Shown here: positions 22,322 to 33,948 of the stretch, in pieces
How the letters are laid out: every line of letters begins with the position of its first letter
Numbering within the stretch: the stretch's first letter is position 1
NCBI RefSeq assembly: GCF_014529535.1
Contig: NW_023503501.1
Location: 2,300,150-2,364,149, forward strand
From: Bradysia coprophila
Lineage: Eukaryota > Arthropoda > Insecta > Diptera > Sciaridae
Length of the DNA: 64,000 nt
Direction of reading: 5' to 3'
Notes under the pieces: model-generated
What the model was told of the DNA's origin: nothing
Seen by the model: only the letters and a program-made list of their open reading frames with translations
The model's database searches: none
Position numbers and translations under genes: made by a program

Positions 22322-24513
22322 GATAAGTTAAATTAACTGGTTTGTTCTTAGGACTTTTACAAACAAATATTCATAGGACATATAACCCATCGAGACCAGT
22401 TGAATAATTTTCTTTTCTCTTTCTCTTTTTCAGCTCTTTTAACACTCTACTATGAGGTTAATTTCTCTTCCGTATGGAAAATACTATCATCTGATTGGCT
22501 CAAACTCTCTCCTGAAAAGCAAATGACGTTGTTTGATCGGATTACTTATCCTTTTTAGCTCTCTGCACTTGCTTTATACCTAAGAGTAGTTATACCTAGA
22601 GAGGAAACTTAGAACAAAATTACGTAAAATATGTTACATGAAATACAAAATCTTTGTTAGTGTGTGTTTGTCCTCACAATAAAGTTGATTTATTGCACTA
22701 TCAAAGGCGCTTTCATGCATCGTACGAAATGTGTATCTTATACAAACTGTTGGGGACAGATTTTATCGTACAAAATACAAGTCTAGGTATAATTTCTCTA
22801 GGCCTTATATATCATGTAACTCATCATAGAGCTGCTCCTAGCAATTCGTCAGTAAAACGTCAATATAATTCTTGATACATGAATGACAACAAAGCATATG
22901 TTTTAACTGACACCGAGAATGCTTGACTACTGCAGCAATGATATGGTCCTATCCATTTGAGTTGTCGATTCCGTATCTACACCGCTGATCATATTGAATG
23001 TTCTAACAAAATATATTTTTAGACGAGACTATACGTTTACCGAACTTTTGAGACTTTGTTTTTCCAAGAGGACAACTAATTTAAAGGAAAAATTAAATGT
23101 GAAAAGAAACTTCTTTTCAAAATCAATTTTGGTTCGATACATTTGCGCTCGAGGAAAAATAAATTTCTTCAACCGCTGCATCATCCACGGATTACTGCCA
23201 ACTAATTGTTTGACAAGTGGCTTCTAGTTATATGGTTTCATTTTATCTGACCTGTCAAGACCACAATATTGTAATTACCAGTTTATCAAAACCAATATGC
23301 ACAGCTACGCGGAAAGCACACATTGTACATTCGTTTTAATTGCGTTAATTATTCAGTTATTCTAAACAAGCAGTGTATTGTTCAGCGACGAGAAAAAATA
23401 ATACTTTTCCATAGATCAGTTGAGTTTTTCTATTCCGAATAGCAAGTCGAATATGTCAAAGCTGTTTTTCCCTTTCTTCCTGTATTCAAAACACTATTTT
23501 TATTTTCCCAGCAAAACAGCTCAAAGTTTCACAGCGTCGGATAGAACACAGCTCTCTTGTATCCACTTGTAAGAAATATTATCTTTAAAGATAAGAATCT
23601 AGATTTAGCCTCCTTGAGTTTCAGGATAATTTTCAGAAAATCTTGGAAGGCATCTAAGGAAGGAAGACACTATCTTTAAGTTTCCTCAATTTTGTGTAGA
23701 GATATTCTAAAACATTAGAAAGAAAAAAGATTCGAGATTGGAAACATGCGACACAGTTACTTGGAGAACATCATCAGAATTGCTCTTCGAAAATGGTGCT
23801 AAAGAGTAACTGCTCATTTAGATAGCAATGTAAAGTAAACGAAAAATGTCTTTTGTTTGCAGCTCTTTTCTCATTGTCTTAAAATGTCAAAATTGCTTTT
23901 GCTGCTGAATTTTCTCAATTGAATTGGTGCGAAATGCAATTTTGCTAACATATTATGCCTAAATGGAAATTTTGCGCAATTGATGTGAAGATTGTCAACC
24001 CGAGTCGAAGCCAAGGTTGACAACATCATATGCGCAAAATTCCAGTTTAGGCACAAGTTAGCAACAAGATTTAATGTACAGTAGTTCATTTTTCCAAACG
24101 TCACTTTTGCGCACTAGTGGTATGTAAATCAAGGGTAAACGTCTATCTGTTACCTTTCGCTTCGTTGTTTTAATGTCCTGAAAAGCCAGGGAAATTTCGC
24201 GAAAACGAAATAACGAGATAAATGCCAAAACTCTGTAATTTTAACTTATTTTTTAAAAACTATTTTTACAAAATGATTTGAGTATAATGATTACATCTGA
24301 TTATCACAATTCGTGTATTTGATACATGAGTAAGCTCTAAATTTATTCACTAGGTCGAAAAGTAAATGTCAAGTTGTCTGTGAAAATTTAGGAGTCTTTA
24401 AATTGAAATAAATTTTTTGTGTTTACACGGTGGTTTACACCCAAAGTAGCGGAAGAAATTACGTCGAAAGTTGTCAAAATAGGCGAACTCTCCATTAGAT
24501 ACCTAGGTCCGTC
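22322..24513. other. Intergenic between elongase copies 4 and 5
   Basis: No convincing gene. Plus-strand ORFs of 73 and 77 codons (22654-22875, 22994-23227) have no recognised motif. A foldback lies at 23942-24064 (see separate entry). The remainder is AT-rich and featureless. Confidence 0.5.
23942..24064. mobile_element. Foldback element with a TCGAAGC apex
   Basis: Arms TTGCTAAC...CCTAAA...AATTTTGCGCA pair with TGCGCAAAATTCCAGTTTAGG...GTTAGCAA. An inner stem GTCAACC/GGTTGAC surrounds CGAGTCGAAGCC (24001-24012). Confidence 0.7.
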
Positions 24514-25463
24514 TTAGATTTCCTTCTTACTTTTTTCATTGATATCCGACTTGTCTTGTTGATTTTCCGTGTAATTACTGCTAAACTGTAAACTTGAGCA
24601 CACTGCAATTTTATCACTTATCATCTTTTTTGAATTGTACGTATTGAAGTAGAACTTCACGAACAAAACTAAGTTTAGCAAAACATTGAGTATCAGAAGC
24701 CAAACAATTGCACGATTGTATCCACAACTTAACCATAACGATGCGACCATGTAGGAAATTATAATCACAAACTGAACTATTTGAATCATTGTCAAATATT
24801 TCTTCCACCAAAGATATTTTTTGTATGCAGGACCCAGCGCAGCAATCAAATAATAAAAGTACATAATCATGTGGACGATCGTGTTACAGAAAAATGTCAC
24901 AGTAAACTCCTGTCCGGTGAAATATTTTCCACATATCCATAATATCGCAACACTCAAAACATGATGCTGTACGTGTAGGAAAGTGATGTGATTTTGTTTC
25001 TTGCATAGAACAAAGAACACCGTGTCCAACAGGTCCATTATCTTATTCACCGTCATATGCCAAAATGCAACACAGACTAATGCTTCATAGTCGCGCTCTT
25101 GTTGCAAAGTCGTTTCTGCACAACCAAAATGAAGAAAAGATTTCCAGAAGTTAGGTTCAAAAACTGATCTTTTTAAGACCCAAAAATTGTAGCACACTTG
25201 AATGGCATTGTATAAAATGATGAGATTTTTTAAGTTGTATGGCTCCCTTTTCTTCATGAAGAATGGTCCTAAGTAGATTACGAAGGCGATGTATGCAACC
25301 AAAATCTGCGCTACAGTTGAAGGATCCCCATACAACGGCCATGAATCGAGTAAAGGACCTAACACCAAATTTTCAATTATTTTGGTTATTGAAACCTAAA
25401 GTAAATGAGCTCACTTTTTCCTATCTTCCATAATTCAGATGAAATTACAAAATTCGCAGCCAT
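24514..25463 (-). CDS. ELOVL-family fatty acid elongase, copy 5
   Basis: The protein is 297 aa, from exons 25463-25415 and 25358-24514 (56-base intron with a GTGAGC donor). Exon 1 reads MAANFVISSELWKIGK. HVQHH is at about residues 145-149, preceded by KIMDLLDTVFFVLCKKQ. The last residues are KKEI, a KKxx ER-retrieval end. The tail (CSSLQFSSNYTENQQ) matches copy 1, while the membrane segment before it (LSCGYNRAIVWL and upstream) matches copy 4, so the gene looks mosaic. It is the most upstream gene of the array. Expected role: condensing enzyme of ER fatty acid elongation; substrate unknown. Confidence 0.94.
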
Positions 25464-26252
25464 CAATGGATATATAATATCTCTCTTGACTTACTTGTTC
25501 CAAACACTTATTACAACTGGTGAGCCGACAACTAACATTGATTGGCTTGTTGACTTGTTCAATGTTCAATAAACCAGTTCGTTTCGAAAATGCCGAAAAA
25601 AATGACCTTGAGACTATCGTATGTGGAAAAGACCGCTACTAATATTTTAAAATGAGAGTCATTGTAATTATCAGCTTAATTCTGTTTGTTGCTACTATGT
25701 TAAATTAATAACAAGTTTTTGCAGAAATTTAAGAATAGTCTGTGAGTCTTGAAACGAGAAGACTACATCCGGACATTGGTGCACCCATAAGAGTTTAAGA
25801 TCTTTCTTGCCACAATAACAATGGTTCATACATTCTATGACCCACACTACTTATCTAAGGACCAAAAGATGGTTGGAACGAATGGAATGGGCTGCATCCA
25901 GAAACCGATGTGTCTGAAAAGCCATCACTCCAGAGGTAATGGAGTTCCATCATTTATCACAAAATCATTGAGTGAGCTGCAGTCCAACGGAAAAATGTCC
26001 TGGAATTTAGCACAAGATTAAAAACACAAGATTAGTAAACATCTTGATATATCAAGATTCGTGTTTCCATATGGAAAAGAAGAAAAAGCACGACTGCTTA
26101 GACAACGAAATTTGCCTCGCTCAGCAACGGAAATAATACTTAAATCACCTTTTAGGTAGAATCCATGAGTTACAAGTTTCTTTAACACGTTGCGCAAAAT
26201 AATAGCCACCAAAACTAACGAACCAAGATCAGGTGCTCTCCTGCAACAACGA
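25464..26252. other. Intergenic, upstream of the elongase array
   Basis: No gene recognised. A 66-codon plus-strand ORF at 25821-26021 has no known motif. This stretch should contain the copy-5 promoter, but no clear TATA-initiator pair was found. Confidence 0.4.
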
Positions 26253-26260
26253 CTAAGTAT

Positions 26261-26429
26261 CAGAGAAATGATAAGTTGGTACGCCTGTGGTGAGATAGAA
26301 GAAGCATGTCGAAAAAATTGGCACCTCTCTTGAGAGAATTCGTATGTAATTCTCTCCCATACCGTACACAATTTTTAACCTCAGATTCCCTCTATCTCGC
26401 CACAGGCATACCACCTTATCATTTCTCTG
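26261..26429. mobile_element. 169-bp hAT-like MITE with exact 8-bp TSD
   Basis: It starts CAGAGAAATGATAAG and ends CTTATCATTTCTCTG, with inverted arms continuing through TGGTACGCCTGTGGTGAGAT. CTAAGTAT flanks both sides (26253-26260 and 26430-26437). The 8-bp duplication with CAGAG ends is typical of hAT elements. Confidence 0.88.
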
Positions 26430-26480
26430 CTAAGTATGGATGGCTCAACGAAGGAATGCGGTAAGTTGTATTTAAGCAAC

Positions 26481-26658
26481 GCACTGTCTAGCACCGAAGC
26501 TGACTTTGACGTCACTCAAGTAGAGGACTGAACCGATCAAAGTTGGCTATTCTTTTTCATACAATGGCTATCAAAAATTTTTAAAAAAATAGTCAACAGG
26601 TGTGTTTTTGGCCTTCTAATTGAGTGGTGTCAAAGTCAGCTTCGGTGCTTGACAGTGC
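26481..26658. mobile_element. 178-bp MITE, ends GCACTGTC
   Basis: The left end GCACTGTCTAGCACCGAAGC and the right end GCTTCGGTGCTTGACAGTGC are inverted over about 39 bp with few mismatches. Target duplication not clear. No coding content. Confidence 0.8.
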
Positions 26659-27011
26659 TTTGATTTAAGTGTTTTTTATTTATTGTTGCAATTCTATGTT
26701 GTTGTCTCGTTTTTGCTTATGTGATAAAATGGAGTACACACTTGTCACTATCAGTCTCGCCAAGCCTCGACTTCTTCCTGACAAGCGTGTAATATATAGT
26801 ATTTTGCAGCCTATTATTATTGAGCCAATTGAACCCATAATCAAGACAAACATGATTCGAGTGTTTCGATCGGAGCAGCGTGAAAAACAAATGAAACACG
26901 CCAATACTCTCTCTAGCAAACAAACTAGTAAAATTAGGTTTTTTTTTGTTAAGTTGAAATCGTCATATCAAATTTTCCAAACATAGTTGGCATACAGCCT
27001 GTAAATATTTT
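26659..27011. other. Intergenic, nothing recognised
   Basis: A 105-codon plus-strand ORF (26669-26986) overlaps open frames on the other strand. It has no motif and starts within the edge of repeat DNA, so it is not called. Confidence 0.4.
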
Positions 27012-27259
27012 TCATATGCAGAATGAGCACCAGCTGAATATCATCAGCTGGATCTGCTAACACACAATTATTGTATGATAAACAATCAAAACACATTCTT
27101 AACAATGTGTTTACTTCATTCATACGTGTTATGTGCGCGTAGATGACGTTAACGTAGAAATGCACTGTGTGTAGGTTGTCTTTGAATTGTATACAATACA
27201 AAGTGTTTTTGTTTGTACACCAGCTGGTGATATTCAGCTGGTGGTCATTCTGCATATGA
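27012..27259. mobile_element. 248-bp MITE, TCATATGCAGAATGA ends
   Basis: The left arm TCATATGCAGAATGA-CACCAGCTGAATATCA and its reverse complement bound the element. About 40 bp of inverted repeat was seen with two or three mismatches. Confidence 0.8.
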
Positions 27260-27597
27260 GAAGAATTTAGCAATTGTAGTTCCTTTACAGGAAAATTTTG
27301 ATCACACCGCCTTCGTAATCATCTCGATACACTTGATGATGACATGGCGGACGTGATGATGTGGTGTATTTTTTTTGTATGTAAAATCATCAGACGTGGT
27401 GTGTTCCCGCGTATCTAATAAAATGTCGGTCTGCGTGACCTTCCCAAAGTTTACAGCCTTGCGCTTATCATTGTTACTTCAATAAAATGTCATATTTTTC
27501 ACGTAAAGATTCACGGACCTGATTAAATTCAATTTACCACTAAAAGTATCACATTCACATAAGTTACCACAACTTCAAATCAAAATATTCGTTGTGT

Positions 27598-28168
27598 AGA
27601 ACTCGTTCAGGAACTAAAAATTCGATACCCAAAGGGAAGATTTTGACATATTTTATATGAAAGGAGTGTCGAAATCGTCACCAGTGAAACTTAACGAAGA
27701 GTTCCTGAACGAGCTCATATAAAAACAACAAATATTACGAAAGTATTTCATGACAGGTATCACTTTCTTCACGACCTTGTACAGTAATTCTTCGTTAAGT
27801 TTAACCAGTGAATTTTGACACCTCTACCGATAGACTGTTATGATCAGAGCGAAAAAACCGAAGAATAGTTATTATAACTTGCCTTGAAGTACTTGTCAAT
27901 TATTTGCTTCTCTTTCAACGTGGTATGTACGTTGAGAGCGAGAGGACAGAAGACCAGTTTATTTTAACTTGCCTTGAGGTACTTGTCAAAATATCTTCTT
28001 CTCTTTCATCATAACACTATTTAATTTATATGGACAGACCTGTCAAAATTTTCGCAGTGAACTTCACTTGACATTACTGTACGCACTCCGAAATACATCG
28101 TGAAGAGATACAAAAATAAATTAACTGAGCAACTCCAGTGAAAAAATTTTCGTTCCTGAACGAGCTCT
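27598..28168. mobile_element. Foldback with internal tandem duplication
   Basis: AACTCGTTCAGGAAC near 27601 is matched by inverted GTTCCTGAACGAGCTC near 27701-27717 and again near 28151-28168. Between them, two units of about 105 bp (27865-28005) each contain ACTTGCCTTGA-GTACTTGTCAA and CTTCTCTTTCA. Noncoding. Confidence 0.6.
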
Positions 28169-28191
28169 AAAAAAGTCAGTCAAAATAATGT

Positions 28192-28314
28192 TTGTGAAGT
28201 ATCTGCGAAAAAAACCTGTGAATTTTAAAATTCGAAAGGCCTCGGTTCTCTGTACACGTAAACAAATTTCGGACATTTGAAATTCGCAGGTTTTTTCGCA
28301 GAAACTTCACACAC
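28192..28314. mobile_element. 123-bp foldback element
   Basis: The ends TGTGAAGTATCTGCGAAAAA and TTTTTTCGCAGAAACTTCACA are inverted, continuing through ACCTGTGAATTT / AAATTCGCAGGT. No ORF. Confidence 0.75.
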
Positions 28315-28395
28315 ATGTCAAAATAGGGTGGTATTTTGAATGCGTCAAAACAAAGTTTGGTTGCCAGAGAGGGTATTGAACAAGCCAATCTTACT

Positions 28396-28490
28396 GGCCA
28401 TTTAGAGAAGGACGTATGAACAACGTATGGTGTCCAAGAATTCTGTCAATTTTAACACAATGTGTAGCTCGGTAATGACCAGTTAGGCTT
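28396..28490. repeat. Decayed relative of the 5591-5693 MITE
   Basis: GGCCATTTAGAGAAGGACGT, AACAACGT, GGTGTC and AATTCTGTCAATTTT are shared with 5591-5693. The right arm is badly eroded. Confidence 0.55.
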
Positions 28491-29470
28491 ACAATTTCCA
28501 AGACTTTCGATATTGCAGGATTTTAAACTTATACGGTTCTCACTAAAGGAACGTCTATGCTAATGCCTGTTTCCTTGACAGAATATCTTTTCCATTTTTG
28601 TCAAAATTCTTGATTAGTCTTAAACCTCTATTTATATGTCATGTCTGGTTTTGTACCCGACGAGTTTGTACCGCCTACTTACACAACTTCGTGTATATGA
28701 AATATAATCAAATGGAATCGAAACAAAGAAAAATGCCGAATGCGCCTCTGTGCAAATTAATAAGTTCAACCACTAGTTATGCTAACAAATACATAAATAT
28801 CGCCGCGGAAAGGAAATTATGCACATTTTGAGTGTGTGTGAAAATTTGTGTACACACAAACAACAATTTATAAGCAGTTATCCACGTGTGACATATGAAA
28901 GAAAATCACGAGAGTAAGATAACAGAGTAAAAAAATCGTTATTACGAATAAACCCCACCTTATTATGTTCTTTGTTTATGGTTACCCATACAGATACAGT
29001 TTAAAGAGTACGCAGAGCAGAATTTAGAGCTGTTTCGAATTAGATTTTTTACATTGCACAAAATCTATTTATTGGTTTCATAAAAATCGGATCGAGTAAT
29101 AAGTCGTCGGTGGTATTGTCGGTGGGAATATTTAGAATTGTATGCAATTATGTTGAATGTTCTCCCTTGATCATAATTGCCACAATTTCATCTGACATTG
29201 ATAGCTTGTTTTCGACAAAAATTAGAATATACGAACTGTCCGAAATGCAAATTTTTCAATTCATTTAAAACCGAAAACAAAATTTAAATTTGGCTACGTT
29301 GCCTCATGAATTACTCTTAATTCACTCACGCACACATTCTCACCGATTCAATAATAACATGTGATACAACCAACGTGACATCGTGTTTCGAAAAGCGTTG
29401 AGTGTGTATTTTCTACTCTGAATTGAAGTAATCAACATCTCGCACGTTATTCAACACTTTACATGAATTT
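28491..29470. other. Intergenic, nothing recognised
   Basis: AT-rich with no supported gene. A 77-codon ORF (28598-28831) has no motif. Confidence 0.45.
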
Positions 29471-29697
29471 TTCAGTACTTTTTCATTAAATCATATCTTA
29501 AGCAGTATAATAATTTGTGTGTGCAAATGTGTCATTTGTGATTGCTTAAAAGTTTCCAAATTGCAATTCCGTCGAAAAAATCAAAGTGAAAAATATTATT
29601 CAGTGCAATCATTTATATAATTGAAAACAAACAAACAAACAAAAAAAAAATATTGTGCAAAGCTGTACTGAAAACCGAGTGGAAAATCAACCATACG
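29471..29697 (+). promoter_or_regulatory. Putative noncoding first exon, possibly of Mnt
   Basis: A strong splice donor CCATACG|GTAAGTA ends at 29697. Initiator-like TCAGTAC and TCAGTGC lie near 29473 and 29600, and a CAAACAAACAAAC run precedes the donor. There is no ORF leading into the donor, as expected of a 5' UTR exon. The next plus-strand coding exon without an upstream coding partner is Mnt exon 1 at 51725, 22 kb away. The link is inference. The exon start is uncertain. Confidence 0.35.
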
Positions 29698-31660
29698 GTA
29701 AGTACGGATCCCCATCCCTAAATATAAGTTCAATTAGCATTATAATGTGTCTCCGACTGAAATTGTGTATTTTCTCTTCTGATTTGAAATCAATGACGAA
29801 ACAAACGTTATGCATTAGAAATTGGGTCCACCATTCGTTCATAGTAATGTTGAATCGATGTAAATAGTGTGTGTTCTTCGGATGGAAAAACTCTGTTTTG
29901 TAATGTATTCGATTTCGATTCGAATAAATTGGCAACATTAAAATTATTGTTCATTGCGTCAATAAAAACAAATGGCTGCGCTTGATAAAATGCATTTTCA
30001 CTTTGCCTTTGCTTCGATTCTGCGCGTAGCGACATCCATCAGTGAAAAAATGATGGAAAATAAATTAAAAAGTTGTGTGTTGCGTTATGTTGTTTTTTTT
30101 TAATTGACTCATTAAACTGTTACGTAATATTTGAGCTGGTATTTCACCCATTTGTATATACAATTCCACATGCTGATAAAAGATTTTCAACGTTTCGTTG
30201 AATGAATCGATTGTGATGCATATCCTATTTTCATTATTAATCGAACAGACGTTAAATGATTCAAGTTAGGGACCTTTAAAAATGCATAGTAAAAGTTCTC
30301 CCACACGTATACACACATCATCCATGTACACATCAGTTTTATACAGCGAAATTTAATATACATAGCCGAAAGAGCTCTCGATCCACACAAACATCCACAC
30401 ACACACAAACACACATCAGCTATGTCGTCAACGACTGAATCAACGTTATTACAATATTATAATGTAGTCAGAGATGAATTCAGAAGTTTTGTGACTTCTG
30501 TATGACTAAGTTCAATACGAAATTGATGATGTCCTGGAAATGTTTGTGGAAGGTTAAGAGGTTAATCTTAGCAGGACTAAACAAATTAATTTTCAGTTAA
30601 TGTATGTATTGCATGTGACAAGTATATATCATCATTATATACTCACTACGACCTTTCCAAAAGGTCGAATCGTCGAATTTACTATGCTTTGAGTAGTATT
30701 TTATTATGATTTCTTATCTCATTATCTAACTGTGTCTAACGTTGTATCGATTACAAAGTTATTTTTTTAACGAAATGTACTTAATACAAATCAAACATTA
30801 GCAAGACTTCTTTATGAAAAAAGTGTTTACACTGTAAAAGCTATAAACGAATGCATACATCATCATCATCTATGCATTACGCACATTAATAACTGGTAAG
30901 CCTCTGGCTAATATATTTAAATTATCAAGGCGATCCGGTTGTATTGTTTTTACACAACGCTCACTGCTGAAGCGATTTTCGTTCGGTATGCTCTATACCT
31001 GGCTTCACATACAATGTAATGTGAAAATTCACCAGAAATTGAACTCAACCAACTCACAAACAAAAAACCACTTTGCCATTGATGCAAAGGAAGTGATTAC
31101 GACTGTTTTGAAAAAAAAAAATCGTCTGTGTACAAAATCGCTTTCACAGTATATAATCGCGCTGAAAATGCGCTACATAGATATATATGAACACAGATAC
31201 AACGGGCTTCTCGGTATAAATAAACGAGTGTTTTGATTATAATTGAGAGCACTATACAGCAAAAAAAACGCTGAATGCTGAGGAATTAAATAATTCTCAC
31301 TAATGTCACAACATTGTATGTATTGCATTCATGTTGAATGTTGAATTGAATTTATTGGTTGCATACAGCACACAAACATAAATCCAGTAAAACTTAAAAT
31401 TCTGTACCGCCTAATCAAGGTTAATTTCTGTTAGATGTTGGAATAGGCACGTGATCGTTACTTTTGTACTTTAATTCGATACAATTTGGTATCGGGTTAT
31501 GTACACGTGAATGGGAAGACCGTACTACTAATTAATTCGCTCGACAGTACATTACAACATCTCGACATTATTTTCAGGTCAGATTTCTGCTTTCCATCCA
31601 TTTATACTCATACCATACAAAACGATGTATACTAAGCCAGCTCGACGAACCTTGTAGACT
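29698..31660. other. Probable intron or intergenic, nothing recognised
   Basis: AT-rich. Contains ORFs of up to 83 codons with no motif, a CATCATCATC run near 30861, and otherwise no array or foldback. Confidence 0.4.
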
Positions 31661-31670
31661 CCATCGTGCG

Positions 31671-32071
31671 GTATATATAAAATGCTCAAGTTCGTTCATG
31701 TAAATTCGTTAAATGATTAGCAAGTTTTGATTTCACACCTAACATCAAAACAAACTAAACTGACTGTGTAGAGAGACCTCAAGTTTCGAAGGCTTTCGTC
31801 AACCTCTGTTCGTTACCATTTCTTTTCCGACCCATTCGATTTATTCGTATATTTCATATATATGTGTGTTTGCTCGCCGAATGTGTGTCTGTATGATATT
31901 TTGTACATAAATTTCGTTTGATTATGTTTTTTGGGAACGGAAAATACACTCTGTTTTGGGACGTGGTCGTCTGTAAATCTGTGCAGTAAATAAATAACGA
32001 CTTTGTGATGTCGGTGGATTCCGGTGAAGTTGTGGATGTAAAAGGAAAATTTCGTTCGGAATTTGTGTAAT
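31671..32071 (+). promoter_or_regulatory. Possible TATA promoter and short leader ORF
   Basis: GGTATATATAAAATG at 31671-31685 is a good TATA match. About 340 bases downstream a 20-codon ORF, reading MSVDSGEVVDVKGKFRSEFV, begins at ATG 32009 and stops at 32071. The composition between is leader-like, with no long ORF. It could be an alternative promoter of the downstream gene with an upstream ORF, or chance. Confidence 0.25.
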
Positions 32072-32114
32072 ATGTTTACGCAACATTCTCGATGCAGTTG
32101 AGCTCGGCGTATTT

Positions 32115-32516
32115 ATAGTACATTACTTATCAGTGGGGTAAATGGTACTTCTTGTGTGAAATTTGCCGATCGAGGCGTAGCCGAGCTGCCAAGTAAGGTA
32201 TTTTATCAAAAACATTTTGGCTCTGTGAAGTAAAGTTAACTTTACCTCACGTTTTTGAATAATAGTACATTACGTCCGAGGTTCCAAATTTTTATTTTGA
32301 CGAGCGGAGACGTTATGGCCCGACCTGAAGGGGAGGGCTGTATTTCCACTCGTCAAAATAAAAATTTGGAACCTCGTACGTACAGTGCTTTACGTGCTTC
32401 TGGTCGGTAAATGCGAAAAATGTGAGGTAAAGTTAAATTTACTTCCCTGGTGCCAAATCTCAAGTTTTTGAGTAAAGTTCCTTACTTGGCAATGGGACAA
32501 ATGGTAATGCACTATT
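32115..32516. mobile_element. Nested foldback elements
   Basis: The outer element begins ATAGTACATTACTTATCAGTGG and ends near AATGGTAATGCACTATTT, related to 1931-2064. It carries CGAGGCGTAGCCGAG at 32171-32185. An inner element with its own AATAGTACATTACG left edge (32261) and arms CGAGGTTCCAAATTTTTATT / complement (32277-32375) sits inside it. It is transposon-in-transposon structure. Confidence 0.7.
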
Positions 32517-33948
32517 TACATACAGGCTAATTAACAATCGTTTAAACATAATGAACTTACTGCTGATTTAGGCAGCAATGTAAAGTTAACGGAAAATTTC
32601 TGTTCGCATCATCCTAAGCCGTCAACTTGCATTTGCTGCTAAAGTTCTATTGAAATGAAATCGAAAGAAAATTGTCAGAAAATTCAAGTTTGACATTTTA
32701 TGACAATGCGAACTGAAAATGAGAGTCAAGAGTAACAGTTAAATGCAAAACTTGGACAATAATTAAGAAGGCGGGGTTTCGTTTTATGTTACGACACATA
32801 CACAGTTTGTAATTATTTGTTTGGCAAGTGTGAGCTTTGCGGAAAGCGTCGAAGGCGAGTGGAGTAATCACACGAGTCAACACAAGCATTTACAAACGGT
32901 GTCGTAACACATTTTATATGCTTGTGCACGATAAGTACAGTCAAACACTGATGTAAAGTGAATGAGCTGACAAAACCTAACGTTTCATCTATTAATGACA
33001 ATTGATCTACTGCAAGGATGACAAATTTCCAAACTTTTGGGTTTTTGTTTTCGTAAACAAGAAAAATGGTCGTATGAGTAAATCATTGCAATTGACAAGG
33101 TCAATTCAGCTTATTAGGTGTTCTTCTTTCTTTTTTGTATTGCTTTGCAGCATTTACTTGCTTTGTCTGACGGCTCATTCCAATTGAGAAGATTTTGTGT
33201 GGGTGACGTGTTGCGCAAATGCCAACAATCTATGTTATAGAAAGTACTAACATTGTAGAGTATGCATTCCGAATGGTGTGTAGAACAGAACCCGAGACAC
33301 ACAGATTCTCATATAATCTGCTCTTAGATACCATATTTTAATGGTAATTTTCGTTACAATGAAGGAAAAAAGCGATACCAGTTTTGTACAAGCGAAGTAC
33401 CTACATCATCTTATTTATGTTGTGTTGTTTATTTATTTATTTATACATAACCAACATCAAATAAGATAATGGATAAATAAGTATAATTATATCTCGTTTG
33501 AACAAGCACGTTATAAGCAAGCATAGTATACACACAATAGTCTCTGTGGTATCGTTAGTTTCGAAGTTTCCATTCATTTGTAGATATTAAATTTATCTAA
33601 GAATTGACTCGTCATGTTCGAAAATGTCTTTCTGAGACCTTTAAGGCGAAATACCACTACAACGGGCTTCTCATAATAACGCATGATTTATGTGTATATA
33701 CAAAGGTGTATATCAGCCAGTTTGAACAAGGGGCTCTGCACGCAGCTTCATGTTGCCTTCCCCTACAAAACAATCAACCATAGCTCTACCATGGTAAGGG
33801 GGGAACGTATTTTATACAAAGTCTTGATCATATTTTCACTTGAATAATCGAAAATTTATTTCGGAAGTTTCCGGAATGGTATGGAAGTATAAAAAAAGGG
33901 ATGTGTTGTGACTTCGGCAAGAAGACATTATCAAACACAGCTAACGCC
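32517..33948. other. Probable intron or intergenic DNA
   Basis: A small hairpin at 32823-32880 (GTGTGAGCTTTGCGG ... CACACGAGT) resembles those at 2411 and 12553. An (ATTT)n run lies at 33428-33446. No gene recognised. Confidence 0.45.

Noticed and set aside
26669..26986. 105-codon ORF
   Set aside because: Open on both strands, no motif, lies between MITEs.
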